Shown: one piece after another, positions 19,324 through 31,300 of the stretch | Layout: each line of letters starts with the position of its first letter | Position numbering within the stretch: position 1 is the stretch's first letter | NCBI GenBank assembly: GCA_913043815.1 | Contig: CAJWNY010000001.1 | Coordinates: 1 to 64,000, forward strand | DNA: 64,000 bases | Origin: an uncultured Gammaproteobacteria bacterium | GTDB lineage: Bacteria; Pseudomonadota; Gammaproteobacteria; Pseudomonadales; Azotimanducaceae | Reading direction: 5' to 3' | Translations under genes and position numbers: made by a program | The notes under the pieces: model-generated | The model's input: the letters and a program-made list of their open reading frames with translations, nothing else | What the model was told of the DNA's origin: nothing | The model's database searches: none

Positions 19324-19734
19324 ATGAAATCACTCAAAGTAAAGGACTGCATGGCGACCGATTTGGTGACGTTTACTTTATCGACTAACGTTGTAGATGC
19401 AATGGATCTGCTGCTTAAGCATGGTATTTCTGGGGCTCCGGTAGTTGATGATGAGGGCGCCTTGGTAGGGATTGTGTCGGAAGTAGATCTCATACAGGTG
19501 GTTGTGCAAGACAGCTACTATAATGAGCCCGTTGGTATTGTTGCTGACTTTATGCGCTCTAATGTTGAAACAGTGACCTTAGATACAGACATATTTACCC
19601 TCGCCGAAAAAATTATCAGAGAGCATAGACGCAGATATCCGGTGGTGGATGAGGAGGGGGGACTGGTAGGGCAAATTTCGCGAAGAGATGTGCTGCGCGC
19701 GGCCTCTGAATTTCGCTCCAGAGCCTCAATCTAA
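19324..19734 (+). CDS. CBS-domain pair protein
   Basis: The 136-aa cytoplasmic protein consists of two tandem CBS domains. The first covers about residues 6-60 (GISGAPVVDDEGALVGIVSEVDL) and the second about 75-130 (RRYPVVDEEGGLVGQISRRDVLRA). Such stand-alone pairs bind adenine nucleotides and act as energy sensors, often for partner proteins. No partner is adjacent. AGGAGA lies a few bases before the ATG. It converges on gatB with a 51-bp gap. Confidence 0.88.
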   Translation: MKSLKVKDCMATDLVTFTLSTNVVDAMDLLLKHGISGAPVVDDEGALVGIVSEVDLIQVVVQDSYYNEPVGIVADFMRSNVETVTLDTDIFTLAEKIIREHRRRYPVVDEEGGLVGQISRRDVLRAASEFRSRASI

Positions 19735-19785
19735 TGTCTCGCATCTTTAGTCGTTAGGTCAGCTATGGAGCGAAACTGGCACTAT

Positions 19786-21222
19786 TTATATCTTGGCTTT
19801 GATGATTTCATTGACTTGTTGAGGGTTCGCTTTACCTTGAGTCATTTTCATAACTTGGCCGACGAAGAAGCCCAGCATTTTATCTTTGCCGTTGCGCAAT
19901 TCTTCGAATTGTGCGGGATTATCATCGATGAGTTTGTCTATAATGCCTGTTAATTCCAGATCATCGCTGACTTGGGCCAGGTTCATTTCCACGATTAGTG
20001 CATCAACACCTTGACTGTTATCGGCTTTATTCCACAGGCCATCGAATAAAGCCTTGGCTGTTTTCGAGGACAGTGTTTGATCGTTCAAGCGGGTAATAAG
20101 TAGAGCCAGTTGTGCCGCTGAAACTGGACTCGCACTGATCTCAAGATTATTACGATTTAGGTATGCTGTCAGATCCCCCATTATCCAATTGGTCGCTTGC
20201 TTTGCGTTATTGCAGGCGTTAACTACCACTTCGAAATATTCTGAGCGTTCCAAATCGCTGCTGAGGGCCTGGGCATCGTATTCAGAGAGCTCTAATTGCT
20301 CTACATATCGTATACGTTTGGCGTCAGGTAACTCCGGCAGAGTCAGTGCAATTTTATCAACAAGGGCTTGGCTAAAAGTTAAGGGCAGCAGGTCGGGGTC
20401 AGGAAAGTAGCGATAGTCCTCACTGAATTCCTTGCTGCGCATAGAGCGTGTTTCATCTTTGTCTGGGTCGAATAGGCGGGTTTCTCTCTCAATAATTCCC
20501 CCGCTTTCTAAAACGTCAATCTGCCTGCTAATTTCGTAATCAATGGCACGTTCTACGAAGCGAAAGGAGTTAATGTTTTTGATTTCAGTGCGCTCGCCAA
20601 ATTCTTCCTGTCCATAAGGGCGAACCGATACGTTAGCGTCGCAACGCATGCTGCCCTCGGCTAGGTTGCCGTCACAGATTTGTAGGTAGCGCACTAACGT
20701 GTGCATTTGGCGGAAGTAAGCTGAGGCCTCTTTCGACGTGCGGATATCAGGTTCCGAAACGATTTCTAACAGGGGGGTGCCAGTGCGGTTAAGGTCTATG
20801 CCTGTTTGCCCTGGAAATAAATCATGGATGGATTTGCCTGCGTCTTCCTCAAGGTGTGCTCGGGTAATACCAACAATGCGCTCAGTTCCATTTTCTAGGG
20901 CAATGGCAATAGAGCCTTCACCAACAATGGGTGTTTCGAATTGGCTTATCTGGTAACCCTTGGGAAGGTCTGGATAAAAATAATTTTTCCTGTCGAAAAC
21001 GGAATGCAGGTTAATCTTTGCGCCAATGGCTAATCCGAACTTAATCGCCATTTCTACGGCGCGCTCATTAAGCACGGGTAGCACTCCCGGCAAGCCCAAA
21101 TCTACGGCGCAGGCTTGAGCGTTTGGTGCAGCCCCATAACGTGTGCTAGCACCGGAAAAGATTTTACTATTAGTGGCGAGCTGAACGTGGATTTCTAGTC
21201 CAATAACACTTTCCCAATTCAC
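19786..21222 (-). CDS. gatB: Asp-tRNA(Asn)/Glu-tRNA(Gln) amidotransferase subunit B
   Basis: GatB is the kinase and tRNA-binding subunit of GatCAB, which converts misacylated Asp-tRNA(Asn) or Glu-tRNA(Gln) into the amidated form. The track ORF starts 45 codons too early. I place the start at the GTG at 21222 because it follows AGGAGA by a few bases, gives the family N-terminus [15 protein letters not shown], and forms a four-base GTGA overlap with the gatA stop. The product is 478 aa, with the catalytic domain first and the YqeY-like tail ([21 protein letters not shown]) last. Its presence implies indirect Asn-tRNA and/or Gln-tRNA synthesis. Confidence 0.96.
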   Translation of the reverse strand: MNWESVIGLEIHVQLATNSKIFSGASTRYGAAPNAQACAVDLGLPGVLPVLNERAVEMAIKFGLAIGAKINLHSVFDRKNYFYPDLPKGYQISQFETPIVGEGSIAIALENGTERIVGITRAHLEEDAGKSIHDLFPGQTGIDLNRTGTPLLEIVSEPDIRTSKEASAYFRQMHTLVRYLQICDGNLAEGSMRCDANVSVRPYGQEEFGERTEIKNINSFRFVERAIDYEISRQIDVLESGGIIERETRLFDPDKDETRSMRSKEFSEDYRYFPDPDLLPLTFSQALVDKIALTLPELPDAKRIRYVEQLELSEYDAQALSSDLERSEYFEVVVNACNNAKQATNWIMGDLTAYLNRNNLEISASPVSAAQLALLITRLNDQTLSSKTAKALFDGLWNKADNSQGVDALIVEMNLAQVSDDLELTGIIDKLIDDNPAQFEELRNGKDKMLGFFVGQVMKMTQGKANPQQVNEIIKAKI

Positions 21223-22685
21223 GCTGACTCTCCTGGGTGACGCTGATGCCAATCCGTAATCTGTTGGAACTGCGCGGCTACAGAAAGAATTGTATCTTCG
21301 CGAAATGCCGGTCCAATTAGTTGCATGCCAATAGGTAGACTGTTTACAAAACCACACGGTACAGATAAAGCTGGCAGCCCTGCGAGGCTAGTGGGTACCG
21401 TGTATAAATCTTGCTGATACATCTCAACTGGGTTGTGAGTATGTTTGTTCAGTCTAAATGCAGGGGTCGGACTGGTAGGGGTCATGAGCAAATCCACCTC
21501 CTCAAAAACTTTATCGAAGTCGTTGGAAATCAATCTGCGGATTTTTTGTGCCTTAATATAGTAAGCATCAAAATAGCCGACCGATAGCGTATAAGTGCCC
21601 GTTAAAATTCTGCGCTTAACTTCTTCGCCAAAACCTTCGCTTCTTGAGCGCTCGTATAGATCCTGCAGTGAAGTAGGGTTTTCACAGCGGTGGCCATAAC
21701 GTACGCCATCGTAACGTGACAAGTTGGTCGAGGCTTCAGCGGAGGCCAATACATAGTAGGTGGGTATCGCCGCCTGTGTGTGAGGCAGACTGACCTCCTT
21801 AAATGTGTGGCCGTTTTTTACCAACTCGGCTTGGGCCGCCTCAATGACTTCTGTATTGGCGAAATCTGCAAAGTACTCTTTGGGCAAGCCGATGGTCAGC
21901 GGACGAACTAACTTTGGTATGCCATTATGGGCAATGGCGTTTAGCCAGTCGTCTTCGCGGCGAGCGCTGGTAGAATCTCGTCTATCAAAGCCAGACATGT
22001 AGCTCAACATAAGGCCTGCGTCTTCGGCAGTTCTTGTCATAGGGCCAGCTTGGTCAAGGCTAGAAGCGAAGGCAACCATGCCGTATCGAGAAATTCTTCC
22101 GTAGGTGGGTTTTAAGCCTGTGATCCCGCAGAACGCTGCGGGCTGACGAATAGATCCACCTGTATCTGTACCTGTTGCGCAAGCAACCAATCCGTCGGCA
22201 ACTGCTGCCGCAGACCCGCCGGAGGACCCGCCGGGCACTTTGGATCGATCCCACGGATTGGTTACTGGACCAAAAAAGCTGTTTTCATTGGAAGAGCCCA
22301 TGGCGAACTCGTCCATATTGGTTTTGCCAACAGTGACAATGCCGGCCCCATTTAATCGTTCAACCATAGATGAATTGTAAGGTGCGTAGAAATTGCTGAG
22401 CATTTTTGATCCGCAAGTGGTCAAAAGACCCTTGGTACAAAAAATATCTTTGTGCGCTATCGGAACTCCTGTTAGTAGCGTAGCTTTACCGTTGGCTCGC
22501 TTTACATCTGCGGCTTTTGCTTGTGCCAGTGCATGTTCCCGAGCAATTGTGATAAAGCTATTGCTCTGCTTGTTTCTCTGCTCAATATCGGTCAGGTGGG
22601 CTTCAGTGAGTTCTACGCTGGTATATTCTCCGGCTTCTAACCCAGCGCTCATGTCTCTTAGGGACGCAAATTTGTCGATAGTCAC
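21219..22685 (-). CDS. gatA: Asp-tRNA(Asn)/Glu-tRNA(Gln) amidotransferase subunit A
   Basis: GatA is the amidase that releases ammonia from glutamine and channels it to GatB. The amidase-signature catalytic triad is complete: K79 (IAHKD), S154 (PGGSSGGS) and S178 ([11 protein letters not shown]). Length 488 aa is normal. It is third-to-first in the order gatC-gatA-gatB on the minus strand, starting 3 bp after gatC and overlapping gatB by four bases, so the three subunits are translated from one message. Confidence 0.97.
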   Translation of the reverse strand: MTIDKFASLRDMSAGLEAGEYTSVELTEAHLTDIEQRNKQSNSFITIAREHALAQAKAADVKRANGKATLLTGVPIAHKDIFCTKGLLTTCGSKMLSNFYAPYNSSMVERLNGAGIVTVGKTNMDEFAMGSSNENSFFGPVTNPWDRSKVPGGSSGGSAAAVADGLVACATGTDTGGSIRQPAAFCGITGLKPTYGRISRYGMVAFASSLDQAGPMTRTAEDAGLMLSYMSGFDRRDSTSARREDDWLNAIAHNGIPKLVRPLTIGLPKEYFADFANTEVIEAAQAELVKNGHTFKEVSLPHTQAAIPTYYVLASAEASTNLSRYDGVRYGHRCENPTSLQDLYERSRSEGFGEEVKRRILTGTYTLSVGYFDAYYIKAQKIRRLISNDFDKVFEEVDLLMTPTSPTPAFRLNKHTHNPVEMYQQDLYTVPTSLAGLPALSVPCGFVNSLPIGMQLIGPAFREDTILSVAAQFQQITDWHQRHPGESA

Positions 22686-22688
22686 GAT

Positions 22689-23000
22689 TTAATCTATCAC
22701 TCGAGGCACTAAGTAATAGCCGTCTTCAGTTTTTGGCGCATTATTCTGGAAGTTATCTCTTGATACCGTTTCCGAAACCACATCGGCGCGCATAAGTTGC
22801 TCAGAATCTAGTGGGTGCGAAAGAGCCTCAATGCCATCTGTATTGATACTCTGCATGGCATCAATCATCGCAATGATATTTTTCAATTCTTGAGCGGTGC
22901 TTGCATGGCTGGATGCTGGAATGGCTAACCTGCCTAAGCGAGCAAGGTGAGTTATGTTTATTCCTGTATTGTCTTGATCGGTCATATGCATTTCTTTCAT
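22689..23000 (-). CDS. gatC: Asp-tRNA(Asn)/Glu-tRNA(Gln) amidotransferase subunit C
   Basis: GatC is the small subunit that stabilises the GatA-GatB contact. The 103-aa ORF contains the family pattern ITHLARLGRLAIP near the N-terminus and PLDSEQLMRADVV plus GYYLVPRVID at the end. Three in-frame ATGs (23000, 22991, 22985) are possible starts. The last, giving MTDQDNTG, looks most like relatives but no start has a strong Shine-Dalgarno sequence. It is first in gatCAB and divergent from mreB. Confidence 0.92.
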   Translation of the reverse strand: MKEMHMTDQDNTGINITHLARLGRLAIPASSHASTAQELKNIIAMIDAMQSINTDGIEALSHPLDSEQLMRADVVSETVSRDNFQNNAPKTEDGYYLVPRVID

Positions 23001-24362
<1,362 letters not shown>

Positions 24363-24605
24363 CGTTGTTAAAAAAATCACCTACTACGTAACAAATAAAA
24401 ACGGGTTGTTAGAGCGCGCTGCTAGAAAGCGTGCGGAATGAAATGTTGCTTTGCAGAATTGAAGTCACTATTTGCCGGTGACATTGGTTTTTGCATAGCG
24501 CGCGATAATCCAACTCAAGAATGATCTCGTGGAAAAGCCAAATGTTTTGGCGTGTACAGTTTCTCGTGTAAGCCTTAATAAGCGGGAAGATGAGGGAGCT
24601 AAAAA

Positions 24606-25532
24606 ATCAAGACTCTGTTTGCGAAGCAGTCCGGTGCAGGCTTTATTCTGCTGAGCTTGTTTGGGCTATCTAGTGCTCTTATTTATATGGACTCTTTTTG
24701 GAAACAGTCTCCACACCCGCAGAATTCCACTTCCATAACCGTTGCGCAAACCTTGAAAGAAACGCGCGCCATGTTTTCAACCCCCGCATCTTTTATCTAC
24801 TTGATCGCAGAAGTGCCCTATTTGGCCTCGGACAATATGCAAGATATGGCCGCTGACCGATCATTTTTGCAAGAACAAAATCAGCAAATGAAAAAAATGT
24901 TGGCGATGCAGTCGCTGCAAGTTCAACGCTCTGAGGCCTTAAAGTCAGAGAACGATCGACTGCGGGAATTGCTGGGATCACGGAAAAAGCTTCCCGGCAA
25001 CGCGGTAATTGCAGAAATTATTGGCTCGGTACCAAATCCCTACACACACCAAGTCGTCATCGACAAAGGCAGTGCTGATGGCATTGTTGATGGGCTGGGT
25101 GTAGTAGATGCCAACGGCTTATTCGGCCAGGTCGTTAGCGTAGGGAAATACTCAAGCAGGGTGCTGTTATTGATAGATCGTGACCATGCAGTTCCTGCCC
25201 GTATAAACCGTACGGGCACTCGATTGATAGCAGGAGGCACCGGCGAAGTAGAAACGCTACTGTTGGAGAATGTACCCATATCGACGGATGTCGTAATTGG
25301 TGATCTTATTGAGACGTCAGGTTTTGGTGGTCGATTCCCAGACGGCTTCCCTCTGGGGCTAGTATACTCCGTCTCTAATGGATCTGGCCTAACTTATGCT
25401 CAGGTGGAACTCAGACCTAGCGCTCAGCTGAATAGCACCGGTCATATCTTAGTGATCATGCCAGATCAGGACCATAATAATTTTATGCAACGCAGCGCTA
25501 AACTTTCGGCCAACGAGGAGTTTGCTCAATGA
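24606..25532 (+). CDS. mreC: cell shape-determining protein MreC, probable AUC start
   Basis: MreC is a bitopic membrane protein linking cytoplasmic MreB to periplasmic PBP2. The track starts at TTG 24657, inside the transmembrane helix. In-frame codons upstream read (I)KTLFAKQSGAGFILLSLFGLS, with KTLF aligning to the KPLF that follows Met in relatives. The codon in the Met position is ATC (24606), preceded by GAGGGAG at a seven-base spacing; an in-frame stop lies at 24600. The 308-aa product has a helix at about residues 12-30, a coiled coil near 75-110 and the MreC beta domains. A base error at this codon would give the same picture. The last codons overlap mreD by four bases. Confidence 0.88.
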   Translation: MKTLFAKQSGAGFILLSLFGLSSALIYMDSFWKQSPHPQNSTSITVAQTLKETRAMFSTPASFIYLIAEVPYLASDNMQDMAADRSFLQEQNQQMKKMLAMQSLQVQRSEALKSENDRLRELLGSRKKLPGNAVIAEIIGSVPNPYTHQVVIDKGSADGIVDGLGVVDANGLFGQVVSVGKYSSRVLLLIDRDHAVPARINRTGTRLIAGGTGEVETLLLENVPISTDVVIGDLIETSGFGGRFPDGFPLGLVYSVSNGSGLTYAQVELRPSAQLNSTGHILVIMPDQDHNNFMQRSAKLSANEEFAQ

Positions 25533-26086
25533 GTTCTCCTGTTTTAGGTATAGTACTGGCGGTGAGTGTGCTGCTGAGCTTTGTATTAGCTGTGGCCAGG
25601 CTACCGGCTGACTCCATCACTTGGTTTTCGTATGTTCGGCCTCAATGGATTCTGTTGATTTGCTTTTTCTGGGCGCAGCAATTGCCCTATCGCCGGGGCC
25701 TGCTTTTCGCCATTATGTTTGGCGCATCTCGGCAATCGGATGACCAAACCACCTATCGCCGAGGCATCATATTTAGTTGGATATTCGGGCTCTTTGTGGA
25801 TGTTTTATTAAATGAACCTTTTGGCTTAAACGGCGCCATCTTTTCTTCATTAACGTTCTTCGTTTGGCGATTTCACCAGCGCCACCAAATGCATTCGGTG
25901 GTGCAGCAATCGATGTTGATATTCCTAGTTATCTTTTTTGCTGAGGTTTTTCGTGCCTTTGTGATGGACATAGTCGCCGATCAGCCTTGGGATGTTTTGC
26001 CGCTCACCACGGCGTTTTCCAGTGCTGTCTTGTGGCCATTCCTGAGTCGATTTTTATTACGCCTGATAGGACCAGGAAATAATTAG
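25529..26086 (+). CDS. mreD: rod shape-determining protein MreD
   Basis: MreD is the polytopic inner-membrane partner of MreC in the elongasome. The 185-aa protein is strongly hydrophobic with five to six predicted helices (for example VLGIVLAVSVLLSFVLAV at the start) and the family motif LFVDVLLNEPFGLNG near residue 92. The start overlaps the mreC stop (ATGA), indicating translational coupling. maf follows after 16 bp, as in Pseudomonas and E. coli. Confidence 0.93.
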   Translation: MSSPVLGIVLAVSVLLSFVLAVARLPADSITWFSYVRPQWILLICFFWAQQLPYRRGLLFAIMFGASRQSDDQTTYRRGIIFSWIFGLFVDVLLNEPFGLNGAIFSSLTFFVWRFHQRHQMHSVVQQSMLIFLVIFFAEVFRAFVMDIVADQPWDVLPLTTAFSSAVLWPFLSRFLLRLIGPGNN

Positions 26087-26102
26087 TGCATGAAACGCCC
26101 TT

Positions 26103-26681
26103 ATGCAATTAATACTCTCATCAAGTTCTCCTCGACGAGCGGATTTGCTTAAGCAAATGGGTCTCGACTTCTCGGTTAGCTCTCCAGATGTGGATGAAAC
26201 CGCCCTACAAGGAGAAGCACCTGATTCATATGTCGCAAGACTGGCTCTAAGCAAAGCGAGAGCTGGATGGTCTTCAGGCGCTGTTTCGTTGGGTGCAGAT
26301 ACCATAGTAGTGCACGAGGGTAGGCTAATGGGTAAACCAGCTAACGCTGAAGAGGGGGCTTGGATGTTGCGCCGCCTCTCGGCTCAAACCCATCAGGTAA
26401 TGACAGGTGTTGCTCTCTATGACGGCAGACGTAGTGAGTCTGTGGTGGTTATGAGTAAAGTCTCATTTCGACAAATTACGCCAGTTGAAGCGCAAGCTTA
26501 TTGGCGGTCAGGTGAGCCAAAAGATAAGGCTGGCGGCTATGGTATTCAGGGCTTGGGTGCCGTCTTTTGCGAAAAAATTGAGGGTAGTTATACAGCGATA
26601 GTTGGGTTGCCCATGTATGAAACGGAAAATCTGTTGCGCAGTTTTGAATTTGATACTTGGGCTATGCGCGCTAATGTCTGA
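26103..26681 (+). CDS. yhdE: Maf family nucleoside triphosphate pyrophosphatase (YhdE type)
   Basis: Maf/YhdE hydrolyses dTTP, UTP and modified pyrimidine triphosphates, serving as a house-cleaning enzyme. The 192-aa protein begins with LILSSSSPRRADLLKQMG, the family phosphate-binding motif, and contains ADTIVVHEG near residue 73 and KDKAGGYGIQGLGAVF near 140. It is encoded between mreD and rng; its final eight bases overlap the RNase G start. Confidence 0.95.
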   Translation: MQLILSSSSPRRADLLKQMGLDFSVSSPDVDETALQGEAPDSYVARLALSKARAGWSSGAVSLGADTIVVHEGRLMGKPANAEEGAWMLRRLSAQTHQVMTGVALYDGRRSESVVVMSKVSFRQITPVEAQAYWRSGEPKDKAGGYGIQGLGAVFCEKIEGSYTAIVGLPMYETENLLRSFEFDTWAMRANV

Positions 26682-28185
26682 AGAAATACTGATTAACGTT
26701 AACACATTTGAGACGAGAGTAGCATTGATTGCCAGTGGTGCATTGCAAGAGATCCACATGGCTCGCTCTGGTGGGCACAGCGCTACAGGCAATATATACC
26801 TTGGTAAAGTTTTGCGGATTGTGCCTGGATTGCAGGCAGCGTTTGTTGATGTGGGACTTGGGCGTCCCGGATTTCTCCACTTGTCAGATATCCAGTCTGC
26901 TTTGCTGTTATCTGCTAGCGATGAAACTCAAGATTCTCCAATCAACACTAAGCCAAATATTCGCAGCCTTCTACATGACGGACAAACCCTTCTCGTTCAG
27001 GTGGTTAAAGATCCAATAGGCACTAAGGGGCCGCGACTAACGACTCGCATTGCAATTGCAGCCAAGTTTCTTGTGCTAACGCCGTATGAAGGTCACGTAG
27101 GAATATCTCAGCGCATTCACGATGAGGTCGTGAGAGTCAGCCTTCACAAAACGTTGAGACCCTTAGTAGAAAAAACCAAAACTGGTGTGATCGCTAGAAC
27201 ACTCAGCGAAGGTGCAGAAGAGCGCATGCTGCTTAAAGACTTTGAATTACTGCAGAGTGTCTGGTCAAATATTCAATTGACTGCAAAAAAACTCAAAGCG
27301 CCGAAGGCAGTTTATACCGAGCTTCCCATTCAAAATCGTCTAATTCGTGATTTGGTCGGTAAGAGAACTACGCGTATCGCTGTAGATGACCAAGCAACAT
27401 ACCAACGCATTCAGGAATATATGCAGACTTTTGCGCCAGAATATTTACCCCTCTTGTTTTTTTATCAAGATTACGTGTCAATATTTGAGAGTTATGCCGT
27501 TGATGGAGAAATCGCCAGGGCTCTAGAGCCTACTGTGCGCTTACAAAACGGCGGATCTTTGGTTATCGAGCAGACTGAAGCCTTGGTCAGCATAGATGTT
27601 AATTCCGGTGGTTTTATTAAGGGAACAGACCTAGAAGAAACGGCATTTAAAACAAACTTGGAGGCGGCTCTAAGTATTCCTAGACAGCTTCGGTTGCGCA
27701 ATTTGGGCGGTATAATTGTTATCGATTTTATCGACATGCTGAATATTGAAAATAGGCGAAAAGTTTTGCAGACATTGCAACAAGGCCTAGAACTTGATCC
27801 CTGCAAAACGTTTTGCGATGATTTTTCGCAGCTCGGTCTCGTGCTCATGAGTCGCAAGCGAACGCGAAAAAGCTTAGCGCAAACGGTTTGTGAGCCTTGT
27901 GATAAGTGCGCGGGAACAGGCAGTCTTGTATCTGCTGAGTCGACTTGCATGGAAATACTGCGCGAAATTTTTTCGCGTTATTCGACAAGTGAGGCGCAAA
28001 AAAACGGCTCCAATGAGTGCATAATCACTGCTTCCGAACCAGTGATTGAGCGTTTTTTAAATGAGGACGCAAAGTTTCTATCTCAAGTCTCCGAGACCCT
28101 TGGCTGCATGTTTAAATTTAAAACTAATACTGCCTTTGCCTCGGGAAATTTCGATATTCGATTTTTCGATAGCCCAGCACGCTGA
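26674..28185 (+). CDS. rng: ribonuclease G
   Basis: RNase G is a single-strand-specific endoribonuclease that trims the 16S rRNA 5' end and degrades some mRNAs. The track ORF starts 24 codons early; the ATG at 26674 gives MSEEILINVNTFETRVAL, the family start, and overlaps maf by eight bases. The 503-aa protein has an S1 domain (about residues 38-125), the catalytic DNase I-like domain with DVNSGGF and VIDFIDM metal-binding motifs, and a CEPCDKC zinc-link region near 405. It lacks the long C-terminal scaffold of RNase E. Confidence 0.95.
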   Translation: MSEEILINVNTFETRVALIASGALQEIHMARSGGHSATGNIYLGKVLRIVPGLQAAFVDVGLGRPGFLHLSDIQSALLLSASDETQDSPINTKPNIRSLLHDGQTLLVQVVKDPIGTKGPRLTTRIAIAAKFLVLTPYEGHVGISQRIHDEVVRVSLHKTLRPLVEKTKTGVIARTLSEGAEERMLLKDFELLQSVWSNIQLTAKKLKAPKAVYTELPIQNRLIRDLVGKRTTRIAVDDQATYQRIQEYMQTFAPEYLPLLFFYQDYVSIFESYAVDGEIARALEPTVRLQNGGSLVIEQTEALVSIDVNSGGFIKGTDLEETAFKTNLEAALSIPRQLRLRNLGGIIVIDFIDMLNIENRRKVLQTLQQGLELDPCKTFCDDFSQLGLVLMSRKRTRKSLAQTVCEPCDKCAGTGSLVSAESTCMEILREIFSRYSTSEAQKNGSNECIITASEPVIERFLNEDAKFLSQVSETLGCMFKFKTNTAFASGNFDIRFFDSPAR

Positions 28186-28361
28186 GATGGATAGTCAAAT
28201 ATTATGAGAGGAACCGAAGCCAAATCAACAAAAATACAAGAAACCGCTTTGGGTGCTATACAAGTCTCTTTATATTTTAACTTTTGGCCCGTTGATTGTT
28301 TGAGTTTTATTCTAGGCGCGCATTTAAGTTCTAAATCACTCTTTCGCCGAAGGTGTGATAA

Positions 28362-31300
28362 GTGAGGCTGATGCCCAGAAATAGCGGTATCTATTCGCCA
28401 AGTCAGCTGCAGAAATTTGTATTCCGCCCATTAGCCATTGTTGTGACTACCTTAGTATTGATCCTAGCGTTAGTTCTGAGCGCTGGTAGGATTGGCGCGG
28501 AATTTTTGTCTGACTATACTCCCAAAATTAATGACACATTAGAGCCGCTAAATGTAAAGATCATTGGCGTTTCCGCATCTTGGCGGGGGCTTAATCCAGT
28601 GTTGAAAATAGCTAAGCTAGAATTTGGCGCAGGCCATATTGATGCGCTGGAAATTGAATTGGCCTTAATTGAAAGTTTGCGGCAGGCTACCTGGATTCCG
28701 GCGCTACTTACGTGGGCTCAGTTTCATCTCTATATAGATCAAACTGAAAAAGGTTGGCGGCTACGTAATCAGGGTGAAATTGAGTTGCCCTTTGATCTAG
28801 AAAAGATAGTACAAAAAGGTAACCGGATCGTTGGAGGAGTCGAGGTCTTTCTCACTCCGACTGAAGCGGAGTTGAAGAGCTACTCCTTAAGCTTGGATTT
28901 GGCTAGTTACGGAAGTGCGCGCTTTGGCCGTATTAGTGCGGGGCTAGTAGGCCAGGATCTGGAACCTTTAACGATAGGCTTCCTTCACAGCAGCAATTGG
29001 CTTTCTCCAAGTGCGCGGTTAGAGAATTATTTTGCTGGCGGCAGTTTAACTGTGCCAGCTGGTCTGGTTGCAGATGGCGAGCTTTTGTTAACATTGAATG
29101 ATGGCAACTTAAACCGTCTGGGTGGCAAAGCCAGTGGCCAATCGAATGTTCGTGTTGCGCTATCCAAGTCTTCGTTGTTAGCTGACAATTTTTCTCTAGA
29201 TTTTGTTGTGCAGTTGCAAAGTTTAGATCACGACTGGGTTGGCGCTTTATCTCAGATTGTTTTTTCTAATCGATCTAAGTCCATTGAACTAGCAGAGCTT
29301 CTTATTCGTTTAAATTTAGATGGGGGTGATCAAACTTTTAGTAGTGAGAGACCTAAACCGGCTTTTCAAATATGGTCAAAAAATCAGGACATCGGTAGCA
29401 TTAGCGATTTCCTTATAGATACGACAAAGGGTTCACACATATTGTCGGAATGGCTGATTGCGCTTCGAGCATCTGGGTTAGCAAAAAATCTGCACCTGTT
29501 TTTCGACCCCGAGCTAGGTTTCGGCTACGCGGCCGAAGTCGATTCTGTGGGATTTCAGGGGCACCGTGGTGTGCCTTCACTCAGTAATGCTAGCGCCAAA
29601 ATGTGGGGTGATGCGGGCAACATTGCTATGGCTATCCAAAGCGAAGATTTGACTATGCTTTTTCCTGATCTATTTTATGATGCATGGCATCTAGATAGTG
29701 CCGTGGGTGAATTGTCGCTTATTGTTCGGCCGGGGTATCTAGGGTTGCGTGGGGAAAATATTGTCGCTAAACGGGGCGGTTCCACGATCTCTGGCGTGTT
29801 CGCAACTACCAGGCCTCAAGCGAAATATGAACAAAGAATAGCCGTTAGGGTAAAAGTGGATACAGCCGAGTTAGGTGAAGCTAAAAGCTACGTACCTTAC
29901 AAATTAAAGCCGGGGTTATACAATTGGTTGAAAACTGCGCCGGAAAGAGGTCAATTTGATAATGTCGAGTTGGCTCTTCAAAGCCAAATTCATGTTAAAT
30001 CCAAGCGGAAATTCGATCGACGATTTGAGATGTCCGCTGATTTTAGTGCGCTTCAAATGAACTACTTGGACGATTGGCCTCGCATCTCAAACGCTCGCGG
30101 CCGTCTTAGAGTGTTAGGCCTAGAAACTGTTGTAGAAGATCTTCAAGGCACATCGTTCGGCATCGAATTTAATCAAGCTAAAGCTAAGATCGATAAAGCC
30201 AGTGTTATTTCGGTAGATTTCACCGCAGCTCCTTCCGGGGAAGTATTGCTAGACTATATCCGGTCTTCGCCGCTGAAGGAATCTATGGCTTTTATTGAAG
30301 ACGACTGGCGTGTATTTGATGAAGGTGTTGTTACAACAACGGCTCACCTAGAAGTACCGTTAGTAAAAATCGGTGTTGAGATTGGTAATGCATTCGCAGA
30401 TGCAGTGCCAAATGTGTCGGCAACGGGTTTGGTTGCGGATTTGAGTTTGGAAATATCTGCTGTATCGCTAGATATGCCCGGCTATAAGTTGGCGCTACAA
30501 AATGTCAGCGGACCTGCCAGCTTTTCTCTCCCCCACCATTTTCATAGCCAGTTAACCGCTTCGATGTATAAGCGCCCCGCAGTTATCGCTTCACGCAGCA
30601 ATGAGCAATGGTTGAATATTGATATAGATGGGCGGATTGGCGCAAAAAATATTTTACACCTATTGAGCATCGACGCGCCCGCCGTTTTGCAAGGTGAAAC
30701 TGCATTTTCTTCGCGCTTAAATTTATCCATGCAAGGTGAAGTATCTAATTTGTTAGTGCAAACCGATCTTTTAGGGTTGAACATAGATTTGCCGGCAGAA
30801 TTTGGTAAAAAGATAGATGCGTCCGAGCGGAGCGAATTCACCTTAAAGTTTTTGCCAGAAGGCAGGCAAATCGGCTGGAATTACAAGAACACAAAAGGTT
30901 GGTTGCTGGTAAATCCAGAGGAAGCCGATAACCTATTGAATGGTGAAATATATGGGGGGCTGGGCATTGCCATTGCCGCTCCCATTTATGGATCAGACAA
31001 TCGGCCAGAGAATGGATCAGAGTTTACTGGGCTAAAAATCGTTGGTGTCATGCCGCGTTTAGATATAGCTGATTGGGTTTCGGATGACGTTGAACCGGCA
31101 ATTGCTCTTCCCTTCGACTGGCAGATTGAAAATTTGTATGTGGGCGAGTTGATCTTAGGCGATTTCGTTTTTGAGAGCGTAAATGTGGATGGATTGCGCC
31201 GGGCAGGCGAGCTAACTTTCGATCTGAAAAGTGATGCCGTTATAGGCCGCCTAGACTTCTCTGATATGGACTCGCTTGGCATTGATCTATCCTTTTTAAG

